A stretch of DNA of 64,000 bases from Haloarcula argentinensis DSM 12282 (lineage in GTDB: Archaea; Halobacteriota; Halobacteria; Halobacteriales; Haloarculaceae). The notes under the pieces are model-generated. The model was not told the DNA's origin. It made no database searches and worked only from the letters and a program-made list of their open reading frames with translations. Where the stretch lies: assembly GCA_000336895.1 (NCBI GenBank), contig AOLX01000027.1, positions 1 through 64,000 on the forward strand, written 5' to 3'. Shown here piece by piece: positions 43,191-53,003 of the stretch (its first letter is position 1; each line of letters starts with the position of its first letter). Made by a program: the position numbers and the translations under genes.

Positions 43191-45416
43191 ATGAACGAAG
43201 TCCAATTGGAAGTGGCGAAGGCGTACCCGAACGACTCGGGGCGCGGTATCGCCAGACTCGACCCCGACACGTTGCTGCACCTCAAACTCTCTCCCGGTGA
43301 CATCATCGAGATCGAAGGGAGCGATACGACTGCGGCCAAGGTGTGGCGGGCTGACCGGCAGGACTGGAACACTGACACCGTCCGCATCGACGGCTTCACG
43401 CGCCAGAACGCCGACGTGGGTATCGGCGAGCGCGTCACCATCCGGAAGGCCGAGGCCGAGAAGGCCGACAAGCTCGTCCTCGCGCCGCCGGAGGAAGCGT
43501 CGGTCCAGTTCGGTTCCGACGCCGCTGGCATGGTCAAACGGCAGATACTGAAGCGGCCGGTCGTCGAGCGCGACATCGTCCCGGTGATGTCCTCGACGAA
43601 CCACCCGTTCATGCGTTCGCCCGGGCAGGCCATCCCGCTCATCGCCGTCGAGACAGAGCCCGAGGGCGTCTGCCTCATCACCGAGGACACCGAGGTGGAA
43701 CTCCGCGAGGAACCGATCTCCGGCTTCGAGAAGACCGGTGGCGGCATCACCTACGAGGATATCGGTGGGCTGCAAAACGAGATCCAGCGGGTGCGAGAGA
43801 TGGTCGAGTTGCCGATGAAACACCCCCAGATCTTCAAGAAGCTCGGCATCGAGCCGCCACAGGGGGTCCTGCTCCACGGCCCGCCCGGCACCGGGAAGAC
43901 GCTACTTGCAAAGGCTGTCGCCAACGAGACCTCCGCTAGCTTCTTCTCTATTGCCGGCCCCGAGATCATCTCGAAGTACTACGGCGAGTCCGAACAGCAG
44001 TTACGCGAGATCTTCGAGGACGCGAGCGAGGAATCGCCCTCGATCATCTTCATCGACGAGCTGGACTCCATCGCGCCCAAGCGCGAGGACGTAACCGGCG
44101 AGGTCGAGCGCCGTGTCGTCGCCCAGCTACTGACGATGATGGACGGCCTCGAATCGCGAGGGCAGGTCATCGTGATCGCCGCGACGAACCGTGTCGATAG
44201 CGTGGACCCGGCGCTCCGTCGCCCGGGCCGCTTCGACCGCGAGATCGAGATCGGCGTCCCGGACGAAGTGGGCCGCGAGGAGATCCTCCAGATTCACACC
44301 CGCGGGATGCCGCTGTCCGACGACGTGAACCTCGCCAAGCTGGCGACGGACACCCACGGCTTCGTCGGAGCCGACATCGAGAGTCTCACGAAGGAGGCCG
44401 CGATGAAGGCGCTCCGGCGCTACCTCCCAGAAATAGACTTAGACGAGGAGGACATCCCGCCGAGCCTCATCGACCGGATGATTATCAAGCGGGACGACTT
44501 CAAGGGCGCACTCAACGAGGTGAGTCCATCGGCGATGCGGGAGGTGCTGGTCGAACTCCCGAAGATGTCCTGGGACAACGTCGGCGGCCTCAGCGGCCCC
44601 AAAGAGCAGGTCCAGGAGGCCGTCGAGTGGCCGATGAACTCACCGGAGAAGTTCGAACGTATGGGCGTCACGCCGCCGTCGGGGGTGTTGCTGTACGGCC
44701 CACCCGGCACCGGGAAGACGCTCATGGCGAAAGCCGTCGCCAACGAGACTGACGCGAACTTCATCTCGGTCCGTGGCCCACAGCTGCTCTCGAAGTGGGT
44801 CGGCGAGAGCGAGAAGGCCATCCGGCAGACGTTCCGGAAGGCCCGTCAGGTCGCCCCGACCATCATCTTCTTCGACGAACTCGACTCGCTGGCACCGGGT
44901 CGGGGCGGCGAGATGGGGTCGAACGTCTCTGAGCGCGTCGTCAACCAACTCCTGACCGAACTTGACGGGCTGGAAGAGATGGAGGACGTGATGGTCATCG
45001 GCGCAACCAACCGGCCGGACATGATCGATCCGGCACTGATCCGTTCGGGTCGGTTCGACCGGCTGGTGATGATCGGCGAGCCCGATATCGAGGGCCGCGA
45101 GCAGATCCTGAAGATCCACACGGACGACACGCCGCTGTCGCCCGACGTGAGCCTGCGTGAACTGGCCGAAGTCAGCGATGGGTTCGTCGGCTCTGATCTG
45201 GAATCCATCGCACGGGAGGCCGCCATCGAGGCGCTTCGTGAGGATGACGACGCGGAGGAAGTCGAGATGCGCCACTTCCGGCAGGCGATGGACAGCGTGC
45301 GCCCGACCATCACCGACGACATCCGCGAGTACTACGAGCAGATGGAAGAGGAGTTCAGAGGCGGCTCCAGCCCGCAGCGCCAGGCTGGGTCCGGCGGCCG
45401 GATCGGCTTCCAGTAA
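43191..45416 (+). CDS. cdc48: AAA+ ATPase Cdc48/VAT (VCP-like)
   Basis: A 741-residue Cdc48-type unfoldase, which pulls proteins apart with ATP, often handing them to the proteasome. The N-domain (1-185) starts EVQLEVAKAYPNDSGRGIAR. D1 has Walker A GPPGTGKT near residue 226 and Walker B IIFIDELDSIAP. D2 has Walker A GPPGTGKT near 500 and IIFFDELDSLAP. Arginine-finger segments RRPGRFDREI and RSGRFDRLV follow in both rings. The C-terminal tail is short and lacks the eukaryotic HbYX-like end. It stands as a single gene. Confidence 0.95.
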   Translation: MNEVQLEVAKAYPNDSGRGIARLDPDTLLHLKLSPGDIIEIEGSDTTAAKVWRADRQDWNTDTVRIDGFTRQNADVGIGERVTIRKAEAEKADKLVLAPPEEASVQFGSDAAGMVKRQILKRPVVERDIVPVMSSTNHPFMRSPGQAIPLIAVETEPEGVCLITEDTEVELREEPISGFEKTGGGITYEDIGGLQNEIQRVREMVELPMKHPQIFKKLGIEPPQGVLLHGPPGTGKTLLAKAVANETSASFFSIAGPEIISKYYGESEQQLREIFEDASEESPSIIFIDELDSIAPKREDVTGEVERRVVAQLLTMMDGLESRGQVIVIAATNRVDSVDPALRRPGRFDREIEIGVPDEVGREEILQIHTRGMPLSDDVNLAKLATDTHGFVGADIESLTKEAAMKALRRYLPEIDLDEEDIPPSLIDRMIIKRDDFKGALNEVSPSAMREVLVELPKMSWDNVGGLSGPKEQVQEAVEWPMNSPEKFERMGVTPPSGVLLYGPPGTGKTLMAKAVANETDANFISVRGPQLLSKWVGESEKAIRQTFRKARQVAPTIIFFDELDSLAPGRGGEMGSNVSERVVNQLLTELDGLEEMEDVMVIGATNRPDMIDPALIRSGRFDRLVMIGEPDIEGREQILKIHTDDTPLSPDVSLRELAEVSDGFVGSDLESIAREAAIEALREDDDAEEVEMRHFRQAMDSVRPTITDDIREYYEQMEEEFRGGSSPQRQAGSGGRIGFQ

Positions 45417-45460
45417 CTCCGACTCTCTCGGTCCTGCTCTTCGCTGCGATTCGAGCGCGG

Positions 45461-45466
45461 TTTTTT
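45461..45466 (+). terminator. T-run terminator after cdc48
   Basis: Six T bases 45 bases after the stop, followed by CGGTTTTG, fit the T-rich archaeal terminators. Confidence 0.45.
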
Positions 45467-45603
45467 CGGTTTTGCTGTCCCGATCAGCGATATCCCTTCC
45501 GCCAGCTGCACAATACCCGTGTATAATTATTAGATAAACTATAAAACCGGTGCTTGTTTCTCCTTTCGAAGCCCCCTTTCGGGTCCCAAGTGTATAGGGG
45601 GTG

Positions 45604-46617
45604 ATGTCGAACACTAACCGCGTTTACCGGCTAGCGAAGCGCCCTGAAGGGACCCCCGACCACGATACGTTCGAGCTTTCCGAGGAAGAGATACCGGAAC
45701 CGGGGCCTGGCGAGGTGCTCATCAAGACGCTGTACCTCTCTGTCGACCCGTATATGCGCGATCGGATGCGTGACAGCGAATCGTACGAAGAGCCGTGGGA
45801 CGTGGGCGACCCGCTCAAGGGTGCAGTCGTCGGTGAGGTCGTCGAATCCAACGGTGCACGCTTCGACGAAGGTGACGTCGTCACCGGCGAGCTAGAGTGG
45901 GCGGAGTACGCCACGGCACCCGGACCGGTACTTACGGAGGTCAATCCGGACCTCGCACCGATTTCGACGGCACTCGGCGTTCTAGGGATGCCAGGCCTGA
46001 CAGCGTACTTCGGCACGCGTGAAGTCGCACAGCCGTCCGCCGGAGATACGTTCGTCGTCACAGGGGCTGCCGGAGCCGTCGGCTCCGTGGCAGGACAGCT
46101 CGCCAAGCTTCAGGGCGCACGCGTCGTCGGCTTCGCCGGCTCCGACGAGAAGGTCTCGTTCCTCGAAGACGACCTCGGCTTCGACGTGGGCATCAACTAC
46201 AAGACGACCGACGACTACCAGGCTGCGCTGGACGAGGCCGCACCGGACGGCGTCGACGCTTACTTCGACAACGTCGGTGGACCGATTACCGACGCGGTGT
46301 TCACGCGACTCAACACCGACGCGCGCGTCGCCGTCTGCGGACAGATCTCGCTGTACAACAGCGAGGACGTTCCGATGGGGCCGCGCAAGCTGACACAGGT
46401 CATTCAGTCCCGTGCGACCGTCGAGGGCCTCCTCGTCTCCGACTTCGAGCCGCGGTTCGAGGAAGGAACGAAGCAGCTCGGTCAGTGGGTCGCCTCGGGC
46501 GACATCTCTTATCGAGAAACCGTCACCGAAGGCATCGAGAACGCGCCCGACGCGTTCCTCGGGCTGTTCGAAGGCGAGAACATCGGCAAGCAGCTCGTGC
46601 AGGTCGCCGAACGGTAG
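45604..46617 (+). CDS. Zinc-independent NADP-dependent oxidoreductase (MDR family)
   Basis: A 337-residue medium-chain reductase of the CurA/leukotriene B4 dehydrogenase type. It begins NRVYRLAKRPEGTPDHDTFE and has LYLSVDPYMRDRM near residue 50, the signature of this group. The cofactor motif is VTGAAGAVGSVAGQLAKL near residue 150 and the YFDNVGG segment lies near 220. Structural zinc cysteines are absent. It probably reduces an alpha,beta-unsaturated carbonyl or quinone. A GTG directly precedes the ATG chosen. ACTATAAAAC at about 45539 is the TATA box. Confidence 0.88.
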   Translation: MSNTNRVYRLAKRPEGTPDHDTFELSEEEIPEPGPGEVLIKTLYLSVDPYMRDRMRDSESYEEPWDVGDPLKGAVVGEVVESNGARFDEGDVVTGELEWAEYATAPGPVLTEVNPDLAPISTALGVLGMPGLTAYFGTREVAQPSAGDTFVVTGAAGAVGSVAGQLAKLQGARVVGFAGSDEKVSFLEDDLGFDVGINYKTTDDYQAALDEAAPDGVDAYFDNVGGPITDAVFTRLNTDARVAVCGQISLYNSEDVPMGPRKLTQVIQSRATVEGLLVSDFEPRFEEGTKQLGQWVASGDISYRETVTEGIENAPDAFLGLFEGENIGKQLVQVAER

Positions 46618-46635
46618 AAAAAAGCGAGTCTCAGG

Positions 46636-47778
46636 TTACAGCTCGCCGAGTTTGCGGAGGAGCTGGCCGCGGTACTCCTCATCTGCCTGAACGCCTTTCA
46701 GTTCGAGAACGTTGCGCTCTAGCTTGTCAAGTGCGACGTTGAACGCGGTTTCAGCGCCGTAGCCTTCACCGGAGCCGGCCGCCTGGCCCTTGTTGGTCCG
46801 CAAGCGGATCTGGCACTGGATGAGCGGCGTGCCACGGAGCTTCTCCTTGTGCTCGTGGAACCGGACGTGGGCGTGCTGGACCTGCATCGCTCCGTACTTG
46901 TCCGCGACCGTCTCGATGTCGGATCGGATGTCCGCACGGGAGATGGTGTCCAGCAGCTTGATGTTCGTAATCTGAACGTCCATGTGTTCCTCCTCAGTGT
47001 AGGTCAGCGCACGGAGCACGTCGGTTTTCGTGAGGATGCCGGCGACGTGGGTGTCGTCGTCTTCCGGCGTGACGACGAGCCCGGCGAAGTCGTTGTCGAG
47101 CATCCGCGCGACGGCGTCCTCGACGGAGTCGCCGAGCTTCGCCGTCTCGACAGGGCTGCTCATCACGTCGTAGACGGGCATATCGAGCACGCGCTCGATC
47201 TCGCCAGAGCGGTCGCCCCGCGTCGTCTTGTTCATGTCACGGACGACGACGTCGACGATGTCGTGGCGCGTGACCATCCCGGTCAGGCCATCGTCGTCAC
47301 CGAGCACCGGAAGCCGGGAGATGCCGTGTTTCCGGAGGAGATTGACGACTTGCCCGACGTTGGTGTCTTCCGACACCGTGATGACATCCCGCGTGTAGAT
47401 GTCCTCGACGCTCAGCGCGTCGAGGTTGTCGAGAACCGCATCGAGGATATCGTCCTCGGTGACGATACCCCAGAGCTCGCCCGCCTCGAACACCGGCGCG
47501 AGCTTGACACCACCCTCGACGAGGACGCGCGCGACTTCGCGCACGTCGTCGGTGCGCTCGACCTTCGGTGCCGAGCGCGTCATCGCCCCCGCTTTCGCGT
47601 TGTCCTCGACATGGGACTGGACCAGCTGTTTCTGCGTGATAACGCCAGCGTAGTCATCGTCTTCCGTGACGATGATACCCTTGGGATTCTCGCGTTCGAA
47701 GATAGACCGGACTTTCCCCAGGCGCTTGTTGGCGTCAACCTCGACAAATTCTCTGGTGGCGATATCAGCAATATCCAT
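46636..47778 (-). CDS. Four-CBS-domain protein with S30AE/HPF-like tail
   Basis: A 380-residue cytoplasmic protein. Four CBS domains lie at about residues 1-60, 62-120, 122-185 and 200-265; examples are DIATREFVEVDANKRLGKVR and MSSPVETAKLGDSVEDAVAR. CBS pairs bind adenine nucleotides and act as energy sensors. The last 110 residues are different: MDVQITNIKLLDTISRADIR begins a beta-alpha unit and EGYGAETAFNVALDKLERNV closes it, which looks like the S30AE fold of ribosome hibernation factors. It could couple energy state to ribosome silencing. The CBS call is sure, the tail less so. Confidence 0.8.
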   Translation of the reverse strand: MDIADIATREFVEVDANKRLGKVRSIFERENPKGIIVTEDDDYAGVITQKQLVQSHVEDNAKAGAMTRSAPKVERTDDVREVARVLVEGGVKLAPVFEAGELWGIVTEDDILDAVLDNLDALSVEDIYTRDVITVSEDTNVGQVVNLLRKHGISRLPVLGDDDGLTGMVTRHDIVDVVVRDMNKTTRGDRSGEIERVLDMPVYDVMSSPVETAKLGDSVEDAVARMLDNDFAGLVVTPEDDDTHVAGILTKTDVLRALTYTEEEHMDVQITNIKLLDTISRADIRSDIETVADKYGAMQVQHAHVRFHEHKEKLRGTPLIQCQIRLRTNKGQAAGSGEGYGAETAFNVALDKLERNVLELKGVQADEEYRGQLLRKLGEL

Positions 47779-47886
47779 CGTTCTTCACAGTTCGTAGATT
47801 CGACGTGTGGGGTTATCAAGGTTGGTTTAGTCCCCGGAAACCGAGAGACGAACTAAGCTTTACGCCCTTGGATCTAAGGTGGCTGT

Positions 47887-48207
47887 ATGCTGCCTGACAT
47901 CGGCGTCTTTGGCCCCTACACGTATCTGGTCACGGAGGTAATCTGGGGGAGTATCGCCCTCGTGTTGCTCTGGCGCGCGCACGCTCTTCGGATGGCAGCC
48001 AAGACCATCGTCGTGCTCTATCCGATCGCCTACGTCTGGGACTGGTATACACTGACTGTCGGTGTCTTCGCAATCAAACTCCGAACCGGTGTCGACTTGC
48101 TCGGGATTCCCATCGAAGAGCATATTTTCATGATCGTCGTCCCCGCGCTCATCCTCGGTATCCACGAGAACCTCCACGGTCTATCGTCCGGGTCGAACAG
48201 CGAATAG
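47887..48207 (+). CDS. Single lycopene-cyclase-domain membrane protein
   Basis: A 106-residue protein with three membrane segments. The motif IPIEEHIFMIVVPALILGIH matches the conserved P(I/V)EE(H)xxF region of the CrtYc/CrtYd/CarR lycopene cyclase family. YVWDWYTLTVGVFAIKLRTG fits the preceding loop. Haloarchaeal CrtY has two such domains in one chain of more than 220 residues, so this is a half-size relative. It could form dimers or be a diverged paralogue. CTTTACGC about 25 bases upstream of the ATG suggests a leaderless transcript. Confidence 0.7.
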   Translation: MLPDIGVFGPYTYLVTEVIWGSIALVLLWRAHALRMAAKTIVVLYPIAYVWDWYTLTVGVFAIKLRTGVDLLGIPIEEHIFMIVVPALILGIHENLHGLSSGSNSE

Positions 48208-48326
48208 TAAGAAATCCGAGGCTGCTTTCAGCTGTTAACCACTCTTGAGACAGCGTTACAACTGGAAACGGCCCACTCACAGAAACTGCTGATTTTACCT
48301 GCCTCCAGTCTTGATGAGGCCATCTG

Positions 48327-48351
48327 TACTGTGAAGACATCTCTCACAGTA
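48327..48351 (+). promoter_or_regulatory. Perfect inverted repeat, candidate operator
   Basis: TACTGTGA (48327-48334) and TCACAGTA (48344-48351) form a perfect 8-base inverted repeat with a 9-base spacer. A TATA-like ATCTATATG begins at its right edge, and the ATG at 48388 lies 36 bases further. This is the normal place for a repressor or activator of that gene. Confidence 0.5.
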
Positions 48352-48387
48352 TCTATATGTGTCAGCCGAGAGTGCCGTCTGATAGCT

Positions 48388-48879
48388 ATGAGTGATACTA
48401 TCCCGACACCTCACATCGAGCTGTATGTCCGGTCGATGCTGCCCGACGGCGCACACGAACGACAGGAAGCGGTTATCAACCGCCTCCAGACGCTCGATGA
48501 GAACGACCACATTGACGGGTTCAATGTCATCGTCTGGGGCAAACAGATCGCACCGCAGTCGGCCGCTGCACGGACAGAGGAAGGCAAGTACATCCTGAAC
48601 CGCGTCGCCGATTTCAAGCAGTGGGCATTGAGCAACAATGTCTCGCTTGAATCCTTCTATCAGGACACGACCGTCGATTCAGAAGTAGCGGCGTCGGCGT
48701 ACGATGCCATGGCCCTACCCGTGATGGGATTGGCTGAGTACGATGACAGCGAGCTCGTCCACGTCGCACCCTGTACGAAAGACGACGTCGTCCACACGAT
48801 CATGGACCGTCTCGACCGTCTCGAAGCGGGCCAGCCGCCCGCTCTCGATCAGGAGCGCGGCGGCGTGAGCGTCGTCTAA
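48388..48879 (+). CDS. Conserved haloarchaeal protein of unknown function
   Basis: A 163-residue acidic protein with no signal peptide or membrane span. It starts SDTIPTPHIELYVRSMLPDG; the first half (IELYVRSM... FNVIVWG) has a ferredoxin-like beta-alpha-beta pattern, and the segment LSNNVSLESFYQDTTVDSEV is also distinctive. I believe similar proteins are common in haloarchaea but know no function. An upstream in-frame ATG at 48331 was rejected because it falls inside the inverted repeat and before the TATA box. It converges on the regulator at 48889. Confidence 0.6.
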   Translation: MSDTIPTPHIELYVRSMLPDGAHERQEAVINRLQTLDENDHIDGFNVIVWGKQIAPQSAAARTEEGKYILNRVADFKQWALSNNVSLESFYQDTTVDSEVAASAYDAMALPVMGLAEYDDSELVHVAPCTKDDVVHTIMDRLDRLEAGQPPALDQERGGVSVV

Positions 48880-48888
48880 CGAGGGACG

Positions 48889-49242
48889 CTACGAGGACCG
48901 GACCGTCTCGATATACGACTCAAATTCGTCCGTTGCCGACAGCGCTTCGAGTACCTCGTCCGGGTCGCCGGACAGTTCGTACCCTGGCCGTCCTTTCCCC
49001 GTCGGCGACTCCGTCTTTTCGTCGCTCAGTAGTCCCTTGTCGGCGAGTCGGCCCAGCGTCGAGATGACCTTCTGGCGCTCGACGCCGCCGAACGGCTGTC
49101 GATCGATATCTGCGAGGTGCGCTTTCATTGTCTGTGTCACGTGGTATGAGTGGACCGGCGTTTCGCCGGCTGTTTCGAGTTCTGCAACCGCCAGTAGGAC
49201 GAACTGTTCGAATGCGTCCGCCGACTGGACCTGATCTCTCAT
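48889..49242 (-). CDS. Winged-helix transcriptional regulator
   Basis: A 117-residue protein whose body is one winged helix: AFEQFVLLAVAELETAGETP, HVTQTMKAHLADIDRQPFGG, then VISTLGRLADKGLLSDEKTE followed by GKGRPGYELSGD as the wing. It resembles Cdc6-C-terminal and PadR-like wings, both plausible. It lies back to back with the gene at 48388 and could act on the nearby inverted repeat, which is inference only. Confidence 0.65.
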   Translation of the reverse strand: MRDQVQSADAFEQFVLLAVAELETAGETPVHSYHVTQTMKAHLADIDRQPFGGVERQKVISTLGRLADKGLLSDEKTESPTGKGRPGYELSGDPDEVLEALSATDEFESYIETVRSS

Positions 49243-49374
49243 ATGGATGACTCTAACGCGGTTAGGGCAAGAAACTATGGGACGACGGTGTCGGCCCGCT
49301 GGCCTGATTTCGACTCTGACGGCCTAATGGTCTTATTTTGGCACTATCGAAACGCACCCGTGTCGGAACTGACT

Positions 49375-49412
49375 CAACGACGATAGAAGTGGGTTCGGGA
49401 GGATTGTGACCC
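49375..49412 (+). repeat. Imperfect copy of the tRNA-Val 3' end
   Basis: The bases at 49375-49412 resemble 49493-49528, the 3' end of tRNA-Val plus its flank. The central TAGAAGTGGGTTCGGGAGGA differs from TAGAAATGGGTTCGGGCGGA at two places. Such duplicated tRNA ends mark integration sites, but the 118-base spacing leaves no room for an element. Confidence 0.45.
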
Positions 49413-49506
49413 ACGTCGAGACGGATTCACTTGTACACGACTCGCCTAGTGCGAATCCACCGGCCGCTGCCGACTCGCTTCGCTCGGGAAGTAACGACAG
49501 TAGAAA

Positions 49507-49581
49507 TGGGTTCGGGCGGATTTGAACCGCCGGCCTCCTCCATGTCAAGGAGGTGTCATAACCGACCTAGACCACGAACCC
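49507..49581 (-). tRNA. tRNA-Val (GAC anticodon)
   Basis: Read on the minus strand, 75 bases fold into a full cloverleaf. The acceptor is GGGTTCG with CGAACCC and discriminator A. The anticodon stem CCTCC/GGAGG encloses TTGACAT, giving anticodon GAC for valine. The T-arm is GCGG TTCAAAT CCGC. No intron is present and CCA is not encoded. The gene stands alone. Confidence 0.92.
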
Positions 49582-49710
49582 TCACTGCGAGGTACACCAC
49601 ATTGTTTCCGGTGGGTATAATTGAAGGTTTCGAATTCCGTATCGCCACGTTGTCTGTTGATTGCCCACACATATACGTCAGTGAGTAAGGGTCCCGATAG
49701 GCTTAAGTCA

Positions 49711-49728
49711 ATGTACGGATTTGTACAT
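49711..49728 (+). promoter_or_regulatory. TRP-box-like palindrome upstream of trpD
   Basis: ATGTAC-GGATTT-GTACAT is a perfect 6-base inverted repeat with a 6-base spacer, 31 bases before the trpD start and next to the TATA-like GCTTAAGT. The half sites match the TGTACA boxes bound by TrpY in Methanothermobacter, so it is a good operator candidate for this operon. Confidence 0.55.
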
Positions 49729-49759
49729 CACAACACGAAAGAGTTCATTGGTGAATACA

Positions 49760-50755
49760 ATGCAAGAGTATATTGAACGCGTCACTGACGGCGATGACCT
49801 GACACAGGACGAGGCTCGGGCCGTTGCGACGACTGTCTTCGAGGATGCGACCGAAGCACAGATCGGTTCGCTCCTGACGGCACTGCGGGCGAAAGGGGAG
49901 ACGGAGGCTGAGATAGCCGGCTTTGCTGAGGGGATGCGCGACGCCGCACGGACCATCCGGCCCGACCGCGAGGGCCTTGTCGACACCTGCGGGACCGGTG
50001 GCGACGACTACAACACAATCAACGTCTCGACGACGAGTGCCATCGTCGCTGCTGGGGCTGGCGTCCCCATCGCCAAACACGGCAACTACTCTGTCTCTTC
50101 ATCTTCGGGGAGCGCCGACGTGCTCGAACAAGTTGGCGTCGATATCGAGGCCGAACCACCGGACGTCGAGGAGACGATCGAGCGAGACGGCATCGGCTTC
50201 ATGCTCGCGCCCGTGTTCCACCCGGCGATGAAGGCCGTTATCGGCCCGCGCAAGGAACTCGGGATGCGGACCGTCTTCAACATTCTCGGCCCGCTGACGA
50301 ACCCTGCCGACGCGGACGCGCAGGTGCTGGGCGTCTACGACCCGGACCTCGTGCCCGTGATGGCAGAGGCGCTGGCTCGACTGGATGTCGAGCGCGCGCT
50401 GGTCGTCCACGGCGACGGCCTCGACGAGATCGCGGTCCACGGCGAGACGGTTGTCGCAGAAGTCACCGGCGACCGGATCGCAGAATACACCATCACCCCG
50501 GAGGACATGGGGCTCGAAACACGTGACATCGAGGCTATCTCCGGGGGATCGCCGGAAGAGAACGCCGCCGACCTTCACGGCATCGTCACGGGCGTCGTCA
50601 CCGGCGCGAAGCGGGACATCATCCTCGCCAACGCCGGCGCGGCCATCTACGTCGCCGGCGTCGCCGACACGCACGAAGAGGGAGTCGAGCAAGCCCGGCA
50701 GGCTATCGAGTCGGGTGCGGCGGCCGACAAACTCGACGACCTGATCGGGGCATGA
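49760..50755 (+). CDS. trpD: Anthranilate phosphoribosyltransferase
   Basis: A 331-residue TrpD, which joins anthranilate to phosphoribosyl pyrophosphate, the second step from chorismate to tryptophan. The PRPP loop is VDTCGTGGDDYNTINVST near residue 75, followed by IAKHGNYSVSSSSGSADVLE; the anthranilate site has the P-x-x-H-P-A region (APVFHPAMK). GPRKELGMRTVFNILGPLTNP completes the signature. I chose the ATG before QEYIERVTDG over an in-frame ATG at 49721 that overlaps the palindrome. It overlaps trpF by four bases. Confidence 0.96.
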   Translation: MQEYIERVTDGDDLTQDEARAVATTVFEDATEAQIGSLLTALRAKGETEAEIAGFAEGMRDAARTIRPDREGLVDTCGTGGDDYNTINVSTTSAIVAAGAGVPIAKHGNYSVSSSSGSADVLEQVGVDIEAEPPDVEETIERDGIGFMLAPVFHPAMKAVIGPRKELGMRTVFNILGPLTNPADADAQVLGVYDPDLVPVMAEALARLDVERALVVHGDGLDEIAVHGETVVAEVTGDRIAEYTITPEDMGLETRDIEAISGGSPEENAADLHGIVTGVVTGAKRDIILANAGAAIYVAGVADTHEEGVEQARQAIESGAAADKLDDLIGA

Positions 50756-51392
50756 CGCGCGTGAAAATCTGTGGCGTGACGGACAGTGCGGACCGCGATG
50801 CTGTCGTTACAGCGGGTGCCGACGCGGTCGGTGTCATTCATGGTGTCCCGGTCGACACGCCCCGAGAGGTCGACGAGGCCACCGCCGAGAGACTCACCGA
50901 CGGCGTCCCACCGTTCGTGACGAGCGTGCTGGTGACGATGCCGACCACAGTCCAGGAGGCTGTCAGGCGTATCGACAGGATCGAACCCGACGCGGTGCAG
51001 GTCCACGACGGCCTCTCGCCAGCGGAAGTCGGGGCACTCGACAACCGAATCACTCAGGACATCGTCGCCGTGGTCGAGGCGGACGCGCCGGCGATCGAGG
51101 ACTACGCTGCCCACGCCGATGCGCTGCTCGTGGACTCGGTCGACGCCGACGGCGGCGGCGGAACGGGCGAAACACACGACTGGGAGCGCACGCGGGATCT
51201 TGTGGATTCGCTTGACGTGCCCGTCGTGCTGGCCGGTGGTCTGACCCCCGAGAACGTGGCCGAGGCCGTCGAGACGGTAGAGCCGTTCGCCATCGACGTG
51301 GCGAGCGGCGTGGAATCGGCTGGCGGCACGAAAGACCACGACGCTGTCGAGCGGTTCGTCCAGAACGCCAAGCGAACGTCGGAGGGCGCGGT

Positions 51393-51396
<4 letters not shown>
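50752..51396 (+). CDS. trpF: Phosphoribosylanthranilate isomerase
   Basis: A 214-residue TIM-barrel TrpF, which isomerises phosphoribosylanthranilate, the third step of the branch. The N-terminal RVKICGVTDSADRDA holds the catalytic Cys. PVVLAGGLTPENVAEAV and IDVASGVESAGGTKD near the C-terminus give the phosphate-binding loop and the catalytic Asp. It overlaps both trpD and trpE by ATGA junctions. Confidence 0.95.

Positions 51397-52999
<1,603 letters not shown>

Positions 53000-53003
<4 letters not shown>

Noticed and set aside
46849..47856. A 335-codon + strand frame opposite the CBS gene
   Set aside because: Antisense shadow; the four CBS domains on the minus strand are unmistakable.
49333..49548. 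A 71-codon minus-strand frame overlapping the tRNA
   Set aside because: It runs through the 3' part of the tRNA-Val gene and shows no protein family; such frames next to tRNAs are usually spurious.
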